From NCBI RefSeq assembly GCF_003417535.1, contig NZ_QVLS01000012.1, positions 124,001 through 188,000 of the forward strand: a DNA stretch of 64,000 nucleotides. Direction: 5' to 3'. The DNA is from Hydrogenophaga borbori (GTDB lineage Bacteria; Pseudomonadota; Gammaproteobacteria; Burkholderiales; Burkholderiaceae_C). The notes under the pieces were generated by a model that was not told the origin of the DNA, did no database searches, and saw only the letters and a list, made by a program, of their open reading frames with translations. Below, in pieces: positions 20,914-29,461 of this stretch. A program made the position numbers and the translations under genes. Position 1 is the stretch's first letter. Every line of letters begins with the position of its first letter.

Positions 20914-22836
20914 ATGTTCGATTCCATTCGCGATCACAAGAAGTACCTCATGGGCTTCCTGCTGATCCTGATCATTCCCTCCTTCGTGCTCTTCGGGGTC
21001 GAGGGTTACACCCGGTTCAGCGAGGGTGGCGAAGCGGTGGCCACGGTCGATGGCAAGAGCATCAAGCGCACCGAGTGGGAGCAGGCGCACCGCCAGGAAT
21101 CGCAGCGCTTGCGCGAGATGATGCCGACGATCGACCCCGCCATGCTGGACTCCGACGAGGCGCGCTACGGCACGCTGGAGCGCATGGTGCGCGAGCGCGT
21201 GCTGGCCGCCGCCGCGCAGAAGCTGAACCTCTACACCAGCGACCAGCGCCTCGCGCGCGAGTTGCAGTCCAACCCCACCATCGCCGCCATGCGCCGCCCC
21301 GACGGCAGCCTCGACGTCGAGGCCTACCGGCAACTGCTCTCGCGCCAAGGCATGACGCCCGAGATGTTCGAGGCATCCGTGCGCGCCGACCTGTCGCAGC
21401 GCCAGGTGTTGCAGAGCGTGCAGGACAGCGGCTTCGCCGGCAGCGCGATGGCGCGGATGTCGCTCGATGCCTTCTTCCAGAAACGCCAGGTGCGCGTCAA
21501 GACCTTCGCGGCCAAGGACTTTGCCTCGCGCGTGGCGCCAAGCGACGCCGACATCGAGGCCTTCTACAACCAGAACCAGGCGTTGTTCCAGGCCACCGAG
21601 CAGGCCGACATCGAGTACCTCGTGCTTGACGCCGCGGCGCTGGAGCAATCGGTCAAGCTCAACGAGGCCGACCTGCGCGCCTACTACGAGCAGAACGCCG
21701 CGCAGCTCAGCGGGGCCGAGGAGCGCCGCGCCAGACACATCCTGCTGAGCGTGCCCCCGGGCGCCACGCCCGAGCAGAAGGCGGAGATTCGAAAAAAGGC
21801 CGAGGAACTGCTCGCCAAGGTCAAGGCCGATCCCTCCAAGTTCGCCGAACTGGCCAAGGCCCATTCGCAGGACCCGGGCTCGGCTGCGAACGGCGGAGAC
21901 CTCGACTTCTTCGGTCGCGGCGCCATGGTGCCGCCGTTTGAGCAGGCCGTGTTCTCACTCAAGAAGGGCGAAATCTCCAACTTGGTCGAGAGCGATTTCG
22001 GCCTGCACATCATTCAGCTCACGGACATCAAGGCGCCACCCAAGCGCTCGTTCGAGGAACTGCGCCCGCAGATCGAGGCCGCGCTGCGCAAGCAGCAGGC
22101 CCAGCAGCGCTACGCCGAGTCGGCCGACAGCTTCACCAACCTCGTCTACGAGCAGCCCGATTCGCTCAAGCCCGCCGCGGAGCGCCTGAACCTCACGATC
22201 CAGACCGCCAAGGGCCTGCACCGCGTGCCGGCCCCTGGTGCCCAGGGCGTGCTGAGCAACCGCCGCCTGCTCGAAGCCCTGTTCGCGCCCGAGTCAACCG
22301 CCAGCAAGCGCAACACCGAGGCCATCGACACCGGCAGCAACCAGCTGGTGTCGGCGCGCATCGTGGAATACCACCCCGCGCGCACCCTGAGCCTGGCCGA
22401 GGTGCGCGACGATGTGCGCGCCCGACTGGTCGCGCAACGCGCCGCCGAACTGGCCAAGCAGGAGGGCGAGAAGCAGCTGGCGGCCTGGAAGGGCGGTGCC
22501 GATGCGGGCGCGCTGGGCGCCGCGGTCACCGTGTCGCGCGACGCCCCGCTCGACCTGGATCCGCGCGTGCTCGACGCCGCCCTCAGCGCCGATCCCAAGG
22601 CCTTGCCGGCCTGGGCCGGCGTGAACCTGGGCGAGCAGGGCTATGCCGTGGTGCAGGTCAGCCAGGTGCTGCCGCGCGGCGAGGTGAACGCCCAGCGCCT
22701 GGGCCAGGAAGTGCAGCAGGTGTCGCAGTGGTGGTCGGGCGCCGAAGGCCTGGCCTACTACGAGACGCTCAAGGCCCGCTACAAGGCCAGCATCAAGGTG
22801 CCCAAGCCCGGCGCGGCCACCGTGGCCGCGCGCTGA
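20914..22836 (+). CDS. ppiD: Peptidyl-prolyl isomerase PpiD, membrane-anchored
   Basis: A 640-residue periplasmic folding chaperone. One membrane anchor (residues about 12-29, [18 protein letters not shown]) is followed by a SurA-N-like chaperone region, a parvulin PPIase domain (from [11 protein letters not shown] through [10 protein letters not shown], roughly residues 272-372) and a C-terminal chaperone lobe. It helps outer-membrane and secreted proteins leaving the Sec translocon. The frame is open into the tRNA upstream; the Met at 20914 ([14 protein letters not shown]) is the family start. Confidence 0.95.
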   Translation: MFDSIRDHKKYLMGFLLILIIPSFVLFGVEGYTRFSEGGEAVATVDGKSIKRTEWEQAHRQESQRLREMMPTIDPAMLDSDEARYGTLERMVRERVLAAAAQKLNLYTSDQRLARELQSNPTIAAMRRPDGSLDVEAYRQLLSRQGMTPEMFEASVRADLSQRQVLQSVQDSGFAGSAMARMSLDAFFQKRQVRVKTFAAKDFASRVAPSDADIEAFYNQNQALFQATEQADIEYLVLDAAALEQSVKLNEADLRAYYEQNAAQLSGAEERRARHILLSVPPGATPEQKAEIRKKAEELLAKVKADPSKFAELAKAHSQDPGSAANGGDLDFFGRGAMVPPFEQAVFSLKKGEISNLVESDFGLHIIQLTDIKAPPKRSFEELRPQIEAALRKQQAQQRYAESADSFTNLVYEQPDSLKPAAERLNLTIQTAKGLHRVPAPGAQGVLSNRRLLEALFAPESTASKRNTEAIDTGSNQLVSARIVEYHPARTLSLAEVRDDVRARLVAQRAAELAKQEGEKQLAAWKGGADAGALGAAVTVSRDAPLDLDPRVLDAALSADPKALPAWAGVNLGEQGYAVVQVSQVLPRGEVNAQRLGQEVQQVSQWWSGAEGLAYYETLKARYKASIKVPKPGAATVAAR

Positions 22837-22872
22837 AGCGCTTTCCAGCTGAGGCTATAATGCGCGGCTTGC

Positions 22873-22949
22873 GGTGGCTGTAGCTCAGTTGGTAGAGTCC
22901 AGGATTGTGATTCCTGTTGTCGTGGGTTCGAGTCCCATCAGCCACCCCA
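22873..22949 (+). tRNA. tRNA-His (anticodon GTG), island integration site
   Basis: Cloverleaf with acceptor GTGGCTG/CAGCCAC, the extra G at -1 (22873) opposite discriminator C that marks tRNA-His, anticodon loop TTGTGAT, T arm with TTCGAGT and encoded CCA. Its last 17 bases (22933-22949) recur at 38136-38152, so it is the attB target of the neighbouring island and stays complete on the left. Confidence 0.97.
22933..22949. repeat. attL: left copy of the 17-bp island repeat
   Basis: TCCCATCAGCCACCCCA, the 3' end of tRNA-His including the CCA, is repeated exactly at 38136. Identity stops at both ends. This is the core crossover repeat expected of tRNA-targeting tyrosine integrases. Confidence 0.92.
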
Positions 22950-22969
22950 AAATTCGTTAAAGCACCGGT

Positions 22970-23006
22970 AAGTGCCTGATTTCTTAGGGAATCAGGCACT
23001 TTTCGC
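22970..23006 (+). terminator. Terminator after tRNA-His, inside the island
   Basis: AAGTGCCTGATT (22970-22981) pairs with AATCAGGCACTT (22990-23001), an 8-base loop and a short T-run follow. It was brought by the island and replaces the tRNA's original terminator, now at 38221. Confidence 0.82.
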
Positions 23007-23025
23007 TTTAAGTGCCGGCAGCACT

Positions 23026-23046
23026 TGCTACACGGCCTGTGACACA
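23026..23046. repeat. Left putative integrase arm site
   Basis: TGCTACACGGCCTGTGACACA. Its first 11 bases and the CTGTG-A/T-CACA part recur in inverted orientation at 38064-38086, near the other end of the island. Position between attL and the integrase suggests arm-type binding or an excisionase site. Confidence 0.6.
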
Positions 23047-23051
23047 ACCAT

Positions 23052-24791
23052 GTGAATCAGGCAATGAAAGCAATATCCGAGCACATCTATGAGCGCGGCA
23101 AGCACGCCACCAAATACGTGCGCCGCCGCATCCCCGCCGCCCTCCGGTCGGCATACCCCAGTCACCAGACGCACATCGTTCAAAGTCTCGGTACGTCGGA
23201 CCTTCGCGAGGCCAAGGCACGCGCGCATGCCGAACTCGCGCGCATCGACGCCGAATTCACCTCCAAACGTCAGAAGCTTGACCTTAGTTGTGCCTCCATG
23301 GCGGCCAAAAGGGTCAGCAAGCTTTCGGACGAGCAGTTGCGGTCGGCTGGGCGATTCTGGTCTCAGCAGGTCCTGCTGACCGACGAGAAGCGGCGAGAGC
23401 AGTGTCTGGACGACGAGGAGTTCGACGAACTCGGTGAACAGTTGACCAAACAGCGGGTCGAACTGGGGCGGTTGCTTGCGCAGGGCAAGACCCAGGACAT
23501 CTATCCCGCCATGCACGGGTTCTTGTATTTATGCGGCCTGGATTTCAACCCTGAGGGAGAGGATGCAAAGCGGGCTTGCTACATTTTTCTCCGCGCAGTC
23601 GTCGAGACCCTCGACCATCAACTCGCGCGCCAGCGAGGGGAGATTGTCGACACGGCCAAGGTCGTGCCGGCGGCCGAGCATCCGCTCTGCACGGTGGCCC
23701 CCGAGCGAGCGCCCGGGAATGCGAATGGGGCGACCTGGGATAGCGTCTTCGAAAAGTGGCGAGACCACGTCGATAACCGTCCGAAATCGACGACCATCGC
23801 GGCCCAGACGCCCTGGCGTGACCTGCGACGGTTCGCCGCGGCTCACAACACCATGTCACCCGATGCGGTCACGCCACGGTTGATGACGGATTTCGCGCAG
23901 TCTATGCGCGACCGCGAGCTGGCCGTCGACACCATCAACGAACGCATCTCGAAAATCCGCGCCATCTACAAGATTGCCGTGGGACGGCATCTGCTGGACG
24001 TCAATCCGGCGGCTGACACGCTGGGTTTCAAGGAAAACAGTGCCCAGCGACGCCGCAAACGGCGCTTGCCCTTCGATGAGGGTGACTTGAGCACAATCTT
24101 CGGGTCGGAGATTTACACAGCGCACAAACGTTCGCGAGGGCAGTCCGGCGAAGCAAGCTACTGGATACCGCTGATGATGTTCTACACCGGCGCCCGCCCC
24201 GAGGAACTGTGCGGACTGGCGTTGAGCGACCTGCGCCAGCATTCTGACGATGGCTGGTACTTCGAACTGCTTGACCGCCCGACGAACGAAGACCACGACC
24301 TGTTCGATGAAGAGGTGCCCGCAAGCCACCGTCGCACGCTCAAGAACGGCGCATCCCAACGGCGGGTCCCCGTCGCAAAGGAGCTCATCGAGCTGGGTCT
24401 GTTGCGGTATGTCGAGCACCTGCGAGCACGCAAAGAGACGGTACTTTTTCCAACGTTGGCCAAAGATTGGCACGGCAAGCTCGGCGGCGCGTTCTCGAAG
24501 TTTTTTGGGCGCGAACTGCGGGCGCTCGGCATCACCGACAGTCGCAAGGTGCTCTACTCGTTCCGGCACACAATGAAGGACATGCTGGAGAAGGCCGGTT
24601 TTAAGACGAAGTACCTCCAGCGATTCCTCGGGCACACGTCTGGGGATGGCGTTGTGACCGACGGGTACGGCTCGGACCTGCCATTTGACCTGATGTTGGA
24701 GCAGTTCAAGCGAGTCAGATTCCCGGCCATTCCGGCGCTGCCGTGGGAGCCGGGTCGCGGAGCTACTAGTCAACGGCGAAAGACGAAGTGA
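23052..24791 (+). CDS. int: Tyrosine-recombinase integrase of the island
   Basis: A 579-residue site-specific recombinase that should catalyse integration and excision at tRNA-His. The N-terminus has the RRIPAALRSAYPS / SLGTSDLREAKARAHAELA pattern of large phage-type integrases with an added DNA-binding domain; a core-binding segment lies near residues 240-330. Catalytic residues: Arg382 in YTGARPEELCGL, Arg505 in YSFRHTM, His528 in LGHTSGDG and nucleophile Tyr539. The usual box II His is Tyr here, which some family members tolerate. The start is GTG at 23052, or ATG at 23064. It reads away from the tRNA, as in most tRNA islands. Confidence 0.93.
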   Translation: MNQAMKAISEHIYERGKHATKYVRRRIPAALRSAYPSHQTHIVQSLGTSDLREAKARAHAELARIDAEFTSKRQKLDLSCASMAAKRVSKLSDEQLRSAGRFWSQQVLLTDEKRREQCLDDEEFDELGEQLTKQRVELGRLLAQGKTQDIYPAMHGFLYLCGLDFNPEGEDAKRACYIFLRAVVETLDHQLARQRGEIVDTAKVVPAAEHPLCTVAPERAPGNANGATWDSVFEKWRDHVDNRPKSTTIAAQTPWRDLRRFAAAHNTMSPDAVTPRLMTDFAQSMRDRELAVDTINERISKIRAIYKIAVGRHLLDVNPAADTLGFKENSAQRRRKRRLPFDEGDLSTIFGSEIYTAHKRSRGQSGEASYWIPLMMFYTGARPEELCGLALSDLRQHSDDGWYFELLDRPTNEDHDLFDEEVPASHRRTLKNGASQRRVPVAKELIELGLLRYVEHLRARKETVLFPTLAKDWHGKLGGAFSKFFGRELRALGITDSRKVLYSFRHTMKDMLEKAGFKTKYLQRFLGHTSGDGVVTDGYGSDLPFDLMLEQFKRVRFPAIPALPWEPGRGATSQRRKTK

Positions 24792-24905
24792 CGGCGCTTT
24801 CGCAGACCGCACCCTGCGACTTGCGCGATGTGCGCATCAACTGATGAGGCACTTTCCGGTCGTACTGCGTCGCGTCGAAGACGCTGCGCGAACGGGGCAA
24901 CCTCC

Positions 24906-25142
24906 TCAAACGATGAGTGCTTCCACGCCCTTGGACTCAAGGAGTTGCAGCAGTCGAGCGGCCGCACCGCTTGGGCGCTGACCGACGGAGGCGGATTCCC
25001 ACTTATGCACCGTCGAAGCGCTCACCCTCATGAACGAAGCAAAGACGGCCGGGCTCATCTTTGCGACTTGGGTTCTGATTCGTTGGATGTGCTCGGGGGA
25101 GTAGTGCGGCGGCTTCTCGAACAACGGTCTGGTGTGCGTCAT
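24906..25142 (-). CDS. XRE-type HTH protein (antitoxin/NadS-like)
   Basis: A 78-residue DNA-binding protein. The HTH occupies roughly residues 28-50 (AVFASFMRVSASTVHKWESA), followed by RPSGAAARLLQLLESKG, the tail typical of HigA/NadS-like antitoxins and small XRE regulators. No toxin gene precedes it, so it is either an orphan antitoxin or the island's regulator. A second, broken copy lies at 27053-27185. Confidence 0.82.
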   Translation of the reverse strand: MTHTRPLFEKPPHYSPEHIQRIRTQVAKMSPAVFASFMRVSASTVHKWESASVGQRPSGAAARLLQLLESKGVEALIV

Positions 25143-25358
25143 GTCGGTGGGTTACACAAGGTCACGAGGGCGTGCTCACCACACGGCCGAAGGGCGGGGT
25201 GTCGCATGAGGATTGTGAGGCTTCGCGCTGGTCCGTGAGCTCGGCTCCGCGCCCACCCGAAGGACACTGAGGGGTTGTGGTGGAGCCTGCCTGTTCTATG
25301 GCGCTCCCGTCTGCCGGCTACGCCACTCCCCCATATGTAGCCACACACTTGAGCCAGC

Positions 25359-26792
25359 TCAAGCGCCAGTCGATTTTTGGGTGTAACGCTTGGCGCTGGC
25401 GAGACTGATTCCGAGCGCCTGGGAAATCTGCGTGTTACTCAGTCCATCGGCTCGCAGTTGCTGAGCTGCCTGACGCTGCTGCGCAGCGTTTTCCAAGTAC
25501 TGTTCACGAGGTTGCATCCCCTGTGCGCGCCGGGCTGACCGCTGCCGCTCCGTGTTCCGCCGGGTTGCCTCGGCCTTGCTGATGATGGTCTGCATCTGTC
25601 TCTCTTCGTCGGGCGTGATGGCCAAGCGTTCAAGAAGCGTACTGTTTCTCCAGCGGTACTTCGGGGAAACCTTCATGCCATCGAACTCGACCGTCTGCCC
25701 TGCTGCGCAAGCTCGTGCGCGCGACAGCGCCGACGTGGTGGAGGAGAGCAGCTCTTCGTGCGACCAACCCGGTGCGAACTCGTCTCGCAGCGCAATGAGT
25801 TCTGGCAAGACCTCGTGCATTGGGCAGCAGTCGCCGAGGAAGCAAGCCGCGAGGAACAGGAACATGTTCCTGTGCCCGGACGGGATGCCTGCATAGGCGT
25901 GTGTTGGCCAGCGGAGCTCCTTGAGTCGTCGCAGGTCTGCGAGTCGGTCCCACGCAAGCTTGTGCCCCTGCAACTGGCGCAGGCAACCTGCCGTCGAAGG
26001 GCCACCCAGACCAGCTGCGCGCCGGGCCTTCTCAACAGCCGCTGCTGCGGTGGTGGCTGCGTCACGGTCCCCGGAGGCTGTCGCCCGAGCCAAGCGTTCC
26101 TGGACGATGTCCGCGCGTGCTCGAGGCAGCACGGTGTCCGCGAACACGTCGAAGTCATAGCCCACGATTCCTGATGGCAGCAACGCGCCGCCCAGAGTCG
26201 GCGTTCGGCACTCGTGGACGAGGCGGACTACCTTGCCTGAGCGCGAGTTTGTCGAGCCTGTGAGCCGTAGTACGCGCGCGGAGTCCATGGCCGCGAAGTC
26301 GGCCCCCAACCTTTGCAGGGCAGAGCACAGTTGAAGCTGAACGCGCTCCCAGCGTGGTAGCGCAGCGCGCGGTGCAGGAGACTCGAACAGCCACTTCGCT
26401 TGGAGCCCTCGGCCGGAACTCACCACGAGGCTTGGCGGCGGAAGGGATTGGTCGATGCATTCAACAAGTAGAAGTTGGAGCAGGTGTTCGGGTGTGTGGT
26501 TTTCGAGGTGTGCGAGCTTGTACGTGTCGAGGTCGACGTAGCACAGCGGCATTCGCCACAGATTGACCCTGCGCCGATTCGGCCTGAAGAACTCGCACTG
26601 CGACAGCCAGACGTCAGGCTGTCCGTGCCAGCGGCTCAGGTTCGATTCAAGGTCGACCAGCTTGAAGGATGCTTGCCGCGTCTTGCCGTGCTCTTTCGAG
26701 AGGACCGACACGAAGCCGCCTCTCTGTGCGTCGTGGTAGTGCAGGGGCTCGTCGTAGCCGACGTCCCCCATGAGTTGCAATGAAGTCGTCAT
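25359..26792 (-). CDS. Primase-like replication protein with C-terminal HTH
   Basis: A 477-residue protein with the three signature motifs of archaeo-eukaryotic-type (RepB-like) primases of plasmids and phages: acidic Asp87/Asp89 in CYVDLDTY, SSGRGLQAKW (residues 125-134), and the D170-x-x-RVLRL-x-GSTN segment (170-182). Middle helices may be a PriCT-like domain. The C-terminus (about 447-474) is an HTH with LSNTQISQALGISLASAKRY, perhaps for origin recognition. GGAG lies 8 bp before the ATG. It probably primes island replication. A replication initiator or a phage-satellite primase are both possible; I cannot rule out a plasmid-like Rep. Confidence 0.62.
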   Translation of the reverse strand: MTTSLQLMGDVGYDEPLHYHDAQRGGFVSVLSKEHGKTRQASFKLVDLESNLSRWHGQPDVWLSQCEFFRPNRRRVNLWRMPLCYVDLDTYKLAHLENHTPEHLLQLLLVECIDQSLPPPSLVVSSGRGLQAKWLFESPAPRAALPRWERVQLQLCSALQRLGADFAAMDSARVLRLTGSTNSRSGKVVRLVHECRTPTLGGALLPSGIVGYDFDVFADTVLPRARADIVQERLARATASGDRDAATTAAAAVEKARRAAGLGGPSTAGCLRQLQGHKLAWDRLADLRRLKELRWPTHAYAGIPSGHRNMFLFLAACFLGDCCPMHEVLPELIALRDEFAPGWSHEELLSSTTSALSRARACAAGQTVEFDGMKVSPKYRWRNSTLLERLAITPDEERQMQTIISKAEATRRNTERQRSARRAQGMQPREQYLENAAQQRQAAQQLRADGLSNTQISQALGISLASAKRYTQKSTGA

Positions 26793-26808
26793 CGCCAGGG
26801 CTCCGCAA

Positions 26809-26858
26809 GGCGGATAAATGGCGATACCTATGCGTTGCTGTAGTCATCTTTATCCGCC
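26809..26858. promoter_or_regulatory. Inverted repeat upstream of the primase gene
   Basis: GGCGGATAAA (26809-26818) and TTTATCCGCC (26849-26858) are perfect 10-bp inverted copies with 30 bp between them, beginning 17 bp before the primase start. Arms about four helical turns apart on the same face suggest an operator for a dimeric or looping repressor, or an origin-binding site. Confidence 0.6.
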
Positions 26859-27052
26859 GCGCCCCTGCCTCCCTGCCGACCAAAGCTGGAGCCAGGGGCG
26901 CATACTTTGGGCCACCCCCATGGCGGCCCCATGCCACCTATAGCGAACGGCGGTTTATTTTGCGGAGTGGAAATGTTCCAGGGTGAGAAGGGGAATCTCG
27001 TCGTCGGTGGGCATGCTACCGTTGAGCCGAGAGGGTAGTAGGGTCGTCAAAG

Positions 27053-27185
27053 GACGAGTGCTGCCACACCCTTGGATTCGACGAGCTGCAGCGGTCGGGC
27101 GGTCGCACCGCTTGGGCGCCGACCAACGGACGCTTACCACCGTCGTCACACTGACCCTGATGAGGGATGCGAAGCCGGTCAGGCT
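27053..27185 (-). pseudogene. Frameshifted second copy of the XRE HTH gene
   Basis: Reading leftwards, one frame encodes LTGFASLIRVSVTTV, matching the HTH of the gene at 24906-25142, and after a shift another frame encodes ASVGRRPSGATARPLQLVES plus KGVAALVL and a stop, matching its C-terminus. An 11-bp deletion at the turn between the two removes the HKWE segment and breaks the frame. No intact N-terminus is present. It is therefore a decayed duplicate, not a functional gene. Confidence 0.8.
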
Positions 27186-27799
27186 CAGCAGTCTTTTATT
27201 CCTGGCTGCGGTCAACGGGCTATGAAGGTGGCCGGCAGAATGGCACTCCCTGTTGAGAGACCGCTGGGCGCGCTTGTACAAATGGCCCGGCTACGCAATT
27301 TTGTGGGAAGAGAGGGCTCAACACACCCGCGGCCGACCTTTTGCGGACCAGCGGGTCTCATGGTGCAGACCTGGGAGTGACCAGTTCAGTTTGAGGAGGA
27401 GAAGCGGGAAGTGCGAGTCCGAATAGCGTGGCTGCGCGTGGCGTTTGACAGCACCATCGCGCCTCAAAGCATACGGCCGGCTCTCGGCGCCAACCGCCGC
27501 CTCTTTGTGCAAGGCCCTGCGCATTGAGGGTAAGCAGAACCTCGTCTCGCTCCAACCCTACCAGGGTCCAGTCGAAGCTCACCCGAAGGATAGATTTGAA
27601 GCCGAAAACGGAAAAGACGTGCCGACTGTGACCATCAGCTTCGGTTTCGTAACTCCTGGCTCATGTTCATCTAAACTCGTGCATTTGACGGAGCGAGCGC
27701 GCCTCTGCTGGAGGGATAACGGACGTGAAGAAACACGGCGCCTAAACAGCACATAAGGTGGCCGCAACGGTGCGGCTTTGCCGTCTTACGCGCGCGTGT
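27186..27799. other. Intergenic stretch before the restriction-modification operon
   Basis: About 610 bp without a gene I can support. It has several short open frames on both strands with no family resemblance. A small hairpin GCCGCA-ACGG-TGCGGC followed by TTT (27761-27779) lies just before the methyltransferase start and could be an attenuator or the end of an upstream transcript. A TTGACA hexamer at about 27449 could be a promoter element, but no good -10 was convincing. Confidence 0.5.
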
Positions 27800-29461
27800 A
27801 TGAATTTCAAAGAGAACGAGACCGAAGACAAGCTCCGTGGCGGCTACTACACGCCGCCTGATGTCGCCCGTTTCCTGTCGCGGTGGGTGCTCTGCGCCCA
27901 GCCCGAAAGCATCCTCGAACCAAGCTGCGGGGACGGTGCGTTCTTCCGTGCGCTAAATGGCCTGAGCACCTCCAAGCTGGCGGTGACTGGCGTGGAGCGA
28001 CTTGCTGGCGAGGCGGCGAAGGCGCGGAAAGCAGCAACTGCATTGAAGTTGCGCTCGGCACAGGTCGTACGGGCGGACTTCCTGCAATGGGCCCACGAGC
28101 GGCTTGACGCCGGGGCGTCTTTCGACGCAGTAACCGGCAATCCACCATACATCCGCTACCAGTACCTGGACGAAGAGGACCAGCGGCTGTCAGAGCAGCT
28201 CTTTGCGCGCTTCTCCCTGGCCTTCACGAAGCACACTAACGCCTGGGTGCCGTTCGTGATTGCTTGTGTCGCGCTCCTTTCTCCCGGCGGGCGCCTCGCA
28301 ATGGTCATTCCGTCGGAGCTGATGCACGTCCTGCACGCAGGCTCGTTACGCAAGTTCCTTCTCGAGCAGTCGCGACGGGTGCTGATGGTCGACCCAAACG
28401 AACTTCTATTCGAAGCAGCCCTGCAGGGAACTGTGCTCCTAATGGTCGAAAAGAAGGCGACTTCTTCTGACCAGTCGGAGGGCGTCGCCATCCACGCGGC
28501 CCCGGACAACTCGTTTTTGAACGGTGACCCGGAACAGCTGTTTCGAACAGCAAAGTACGTAAGCGGCGGCGTTCTGAACGGAAAGTGGATGAAGGTGCTG
28601 CTCGAGCCGGCGGAGCTGGCGGTTTTCGAGAAGGCCGAGGCGCTGCCCTCTGTCAAGCGATTCTGCGACGTTGCGACGGTCGACGTCGGTATCGTCACTG
28701 GCGCGAACAAGTTCTTCCTGGTCGACGACAACACCGTCGCTCAGTACGGCCTCGAGAAGTTCGTAAGGCCGATGTTCGGCCGCAGTGAGCACTGCCCCGG
28801 CGTGGTCTACGACCAAAGGGTACATGAGGCAAATCGCCAGCGTGGGCTCCCTACAAACTTCTTCTCCATCGCGAAGGACGCAAACGTCGCGCGATTGCCA
28901 AAGCGAGTTCGCGAATATATCCAACTCGGCGAGTCGCAGAAGCTGCATACCCGCTACAAGTGCCGCGTTCGGAGCCCCTGGTTCAGCGTGCCGTCGGTTT
29001 ACGCTACCCCGATTGGGCTTCTTAAACGCTCTCACAACTATCCGCGTCTAATCTTAAACCCGCTGGGCGCGTACACGACGGACACGGCCTACCGCATAAC
29101 GCCGCTGCCAGATGGACCGGCGGCCGGGAAGCTGGTGTACTGCTTCATAAACAGTCTCACAGCCTTGACTGCGGAGCTTGAGGGACGTCACTACGGCGGC
29201 GGCGTCCTTGAACTCGTTCCCAGCGAAATTGAAAAACTGCTTGTTCCACTTCCGGCGGTGCGACCCAACCTGGCGAAGCTTGATGAAGCTGTTCGGGCAG
29301 GAACCTGCCCGCTACAGCTCCTCAAAACGCAAGACGACAAGGTGCTTACGGCTGCAGGCCTCACCCAAGATGAGGCTGAACTGCTGCGTCACGCACTCAT
29401 TCGGATTCGCAGTCGCCGACATCGACTCCTAGGCGAGGTGGCTGTGAGGGACGGCGAGTGA
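27800..29461 (+). CDS. Adenine-specific DNA methyltransferase, Eco57I type
   Basis: A 553-residue N6-adenine methyltransferase. Motif X/I segments GGYYTPPDVARFL and LEPSCGDGAF (residues 39-47) bind S-adenosylmethionine, and NPPY at 114-117 is the catalytic motif IV. A TaqI-like target-recognition region follows. The frame is open to 27758, but the Met at 27800 (MNFKENETED) matches the family start. The next gene begins within its stop codon (GTGA overlap), so the two are coupled. By size and pairing it corresponds to the separate methyltransferase of Eco57I-like systems, which protects the host site on the strand the fused enzyme does not. Confidence 0.88.
   Translation: MNFKENETEDKLRGGYYTPPDVARFLSRWVLCAQPESILEPSCGDGAFFRALNGLSTSKLAVTGVERLAGEAAKARKAATALKLRSAQVVRADFLQWAHERLDAGASFDAVTGNPPYIRYQYLDEEDQRLSEQLFARFSLAFTKHTNAWVPFVIACVALLSPGGRLAMVIPSELMHVLHAGSLRKFLLEQSRRVLMVDPNELLFEAALQGTVLLMVEKKATSSDQSEGVAIHAAPDNSFLNGDPEQLFRTAKYVSGGVLNGKWMKVLLEPAELAVFEKAEALPSVKRFCDVATVDVGIVTGANKFFLVDDNTVAQYGLEKFVRPMFGRSEHCPGVVYDQRVHEANRQRGLPTNFFSIAKDANVARLPKRVREYIQLGESQKLHTRYKCRVRSPWFSVPSVYATPIGLLKRSHNYPRLILNPLGAYTTDTAYRITPLPDGPAAGKLVYCFINSLTALTAELEGRHYGGGVLELVPSEIEKLLVPLPAVRPNLAKLDEAVRAGTCPLQLLKTQDDKVLTAAGLTQDEAELLRHALIRIRSRRHRLLGEVAVRDGE

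Noticed and set aside
27445-27756. 103-residue plus-strand frame before the methyltransferase
   Set aside because: No family resemblance, no ribosome site and unconvincing composition.
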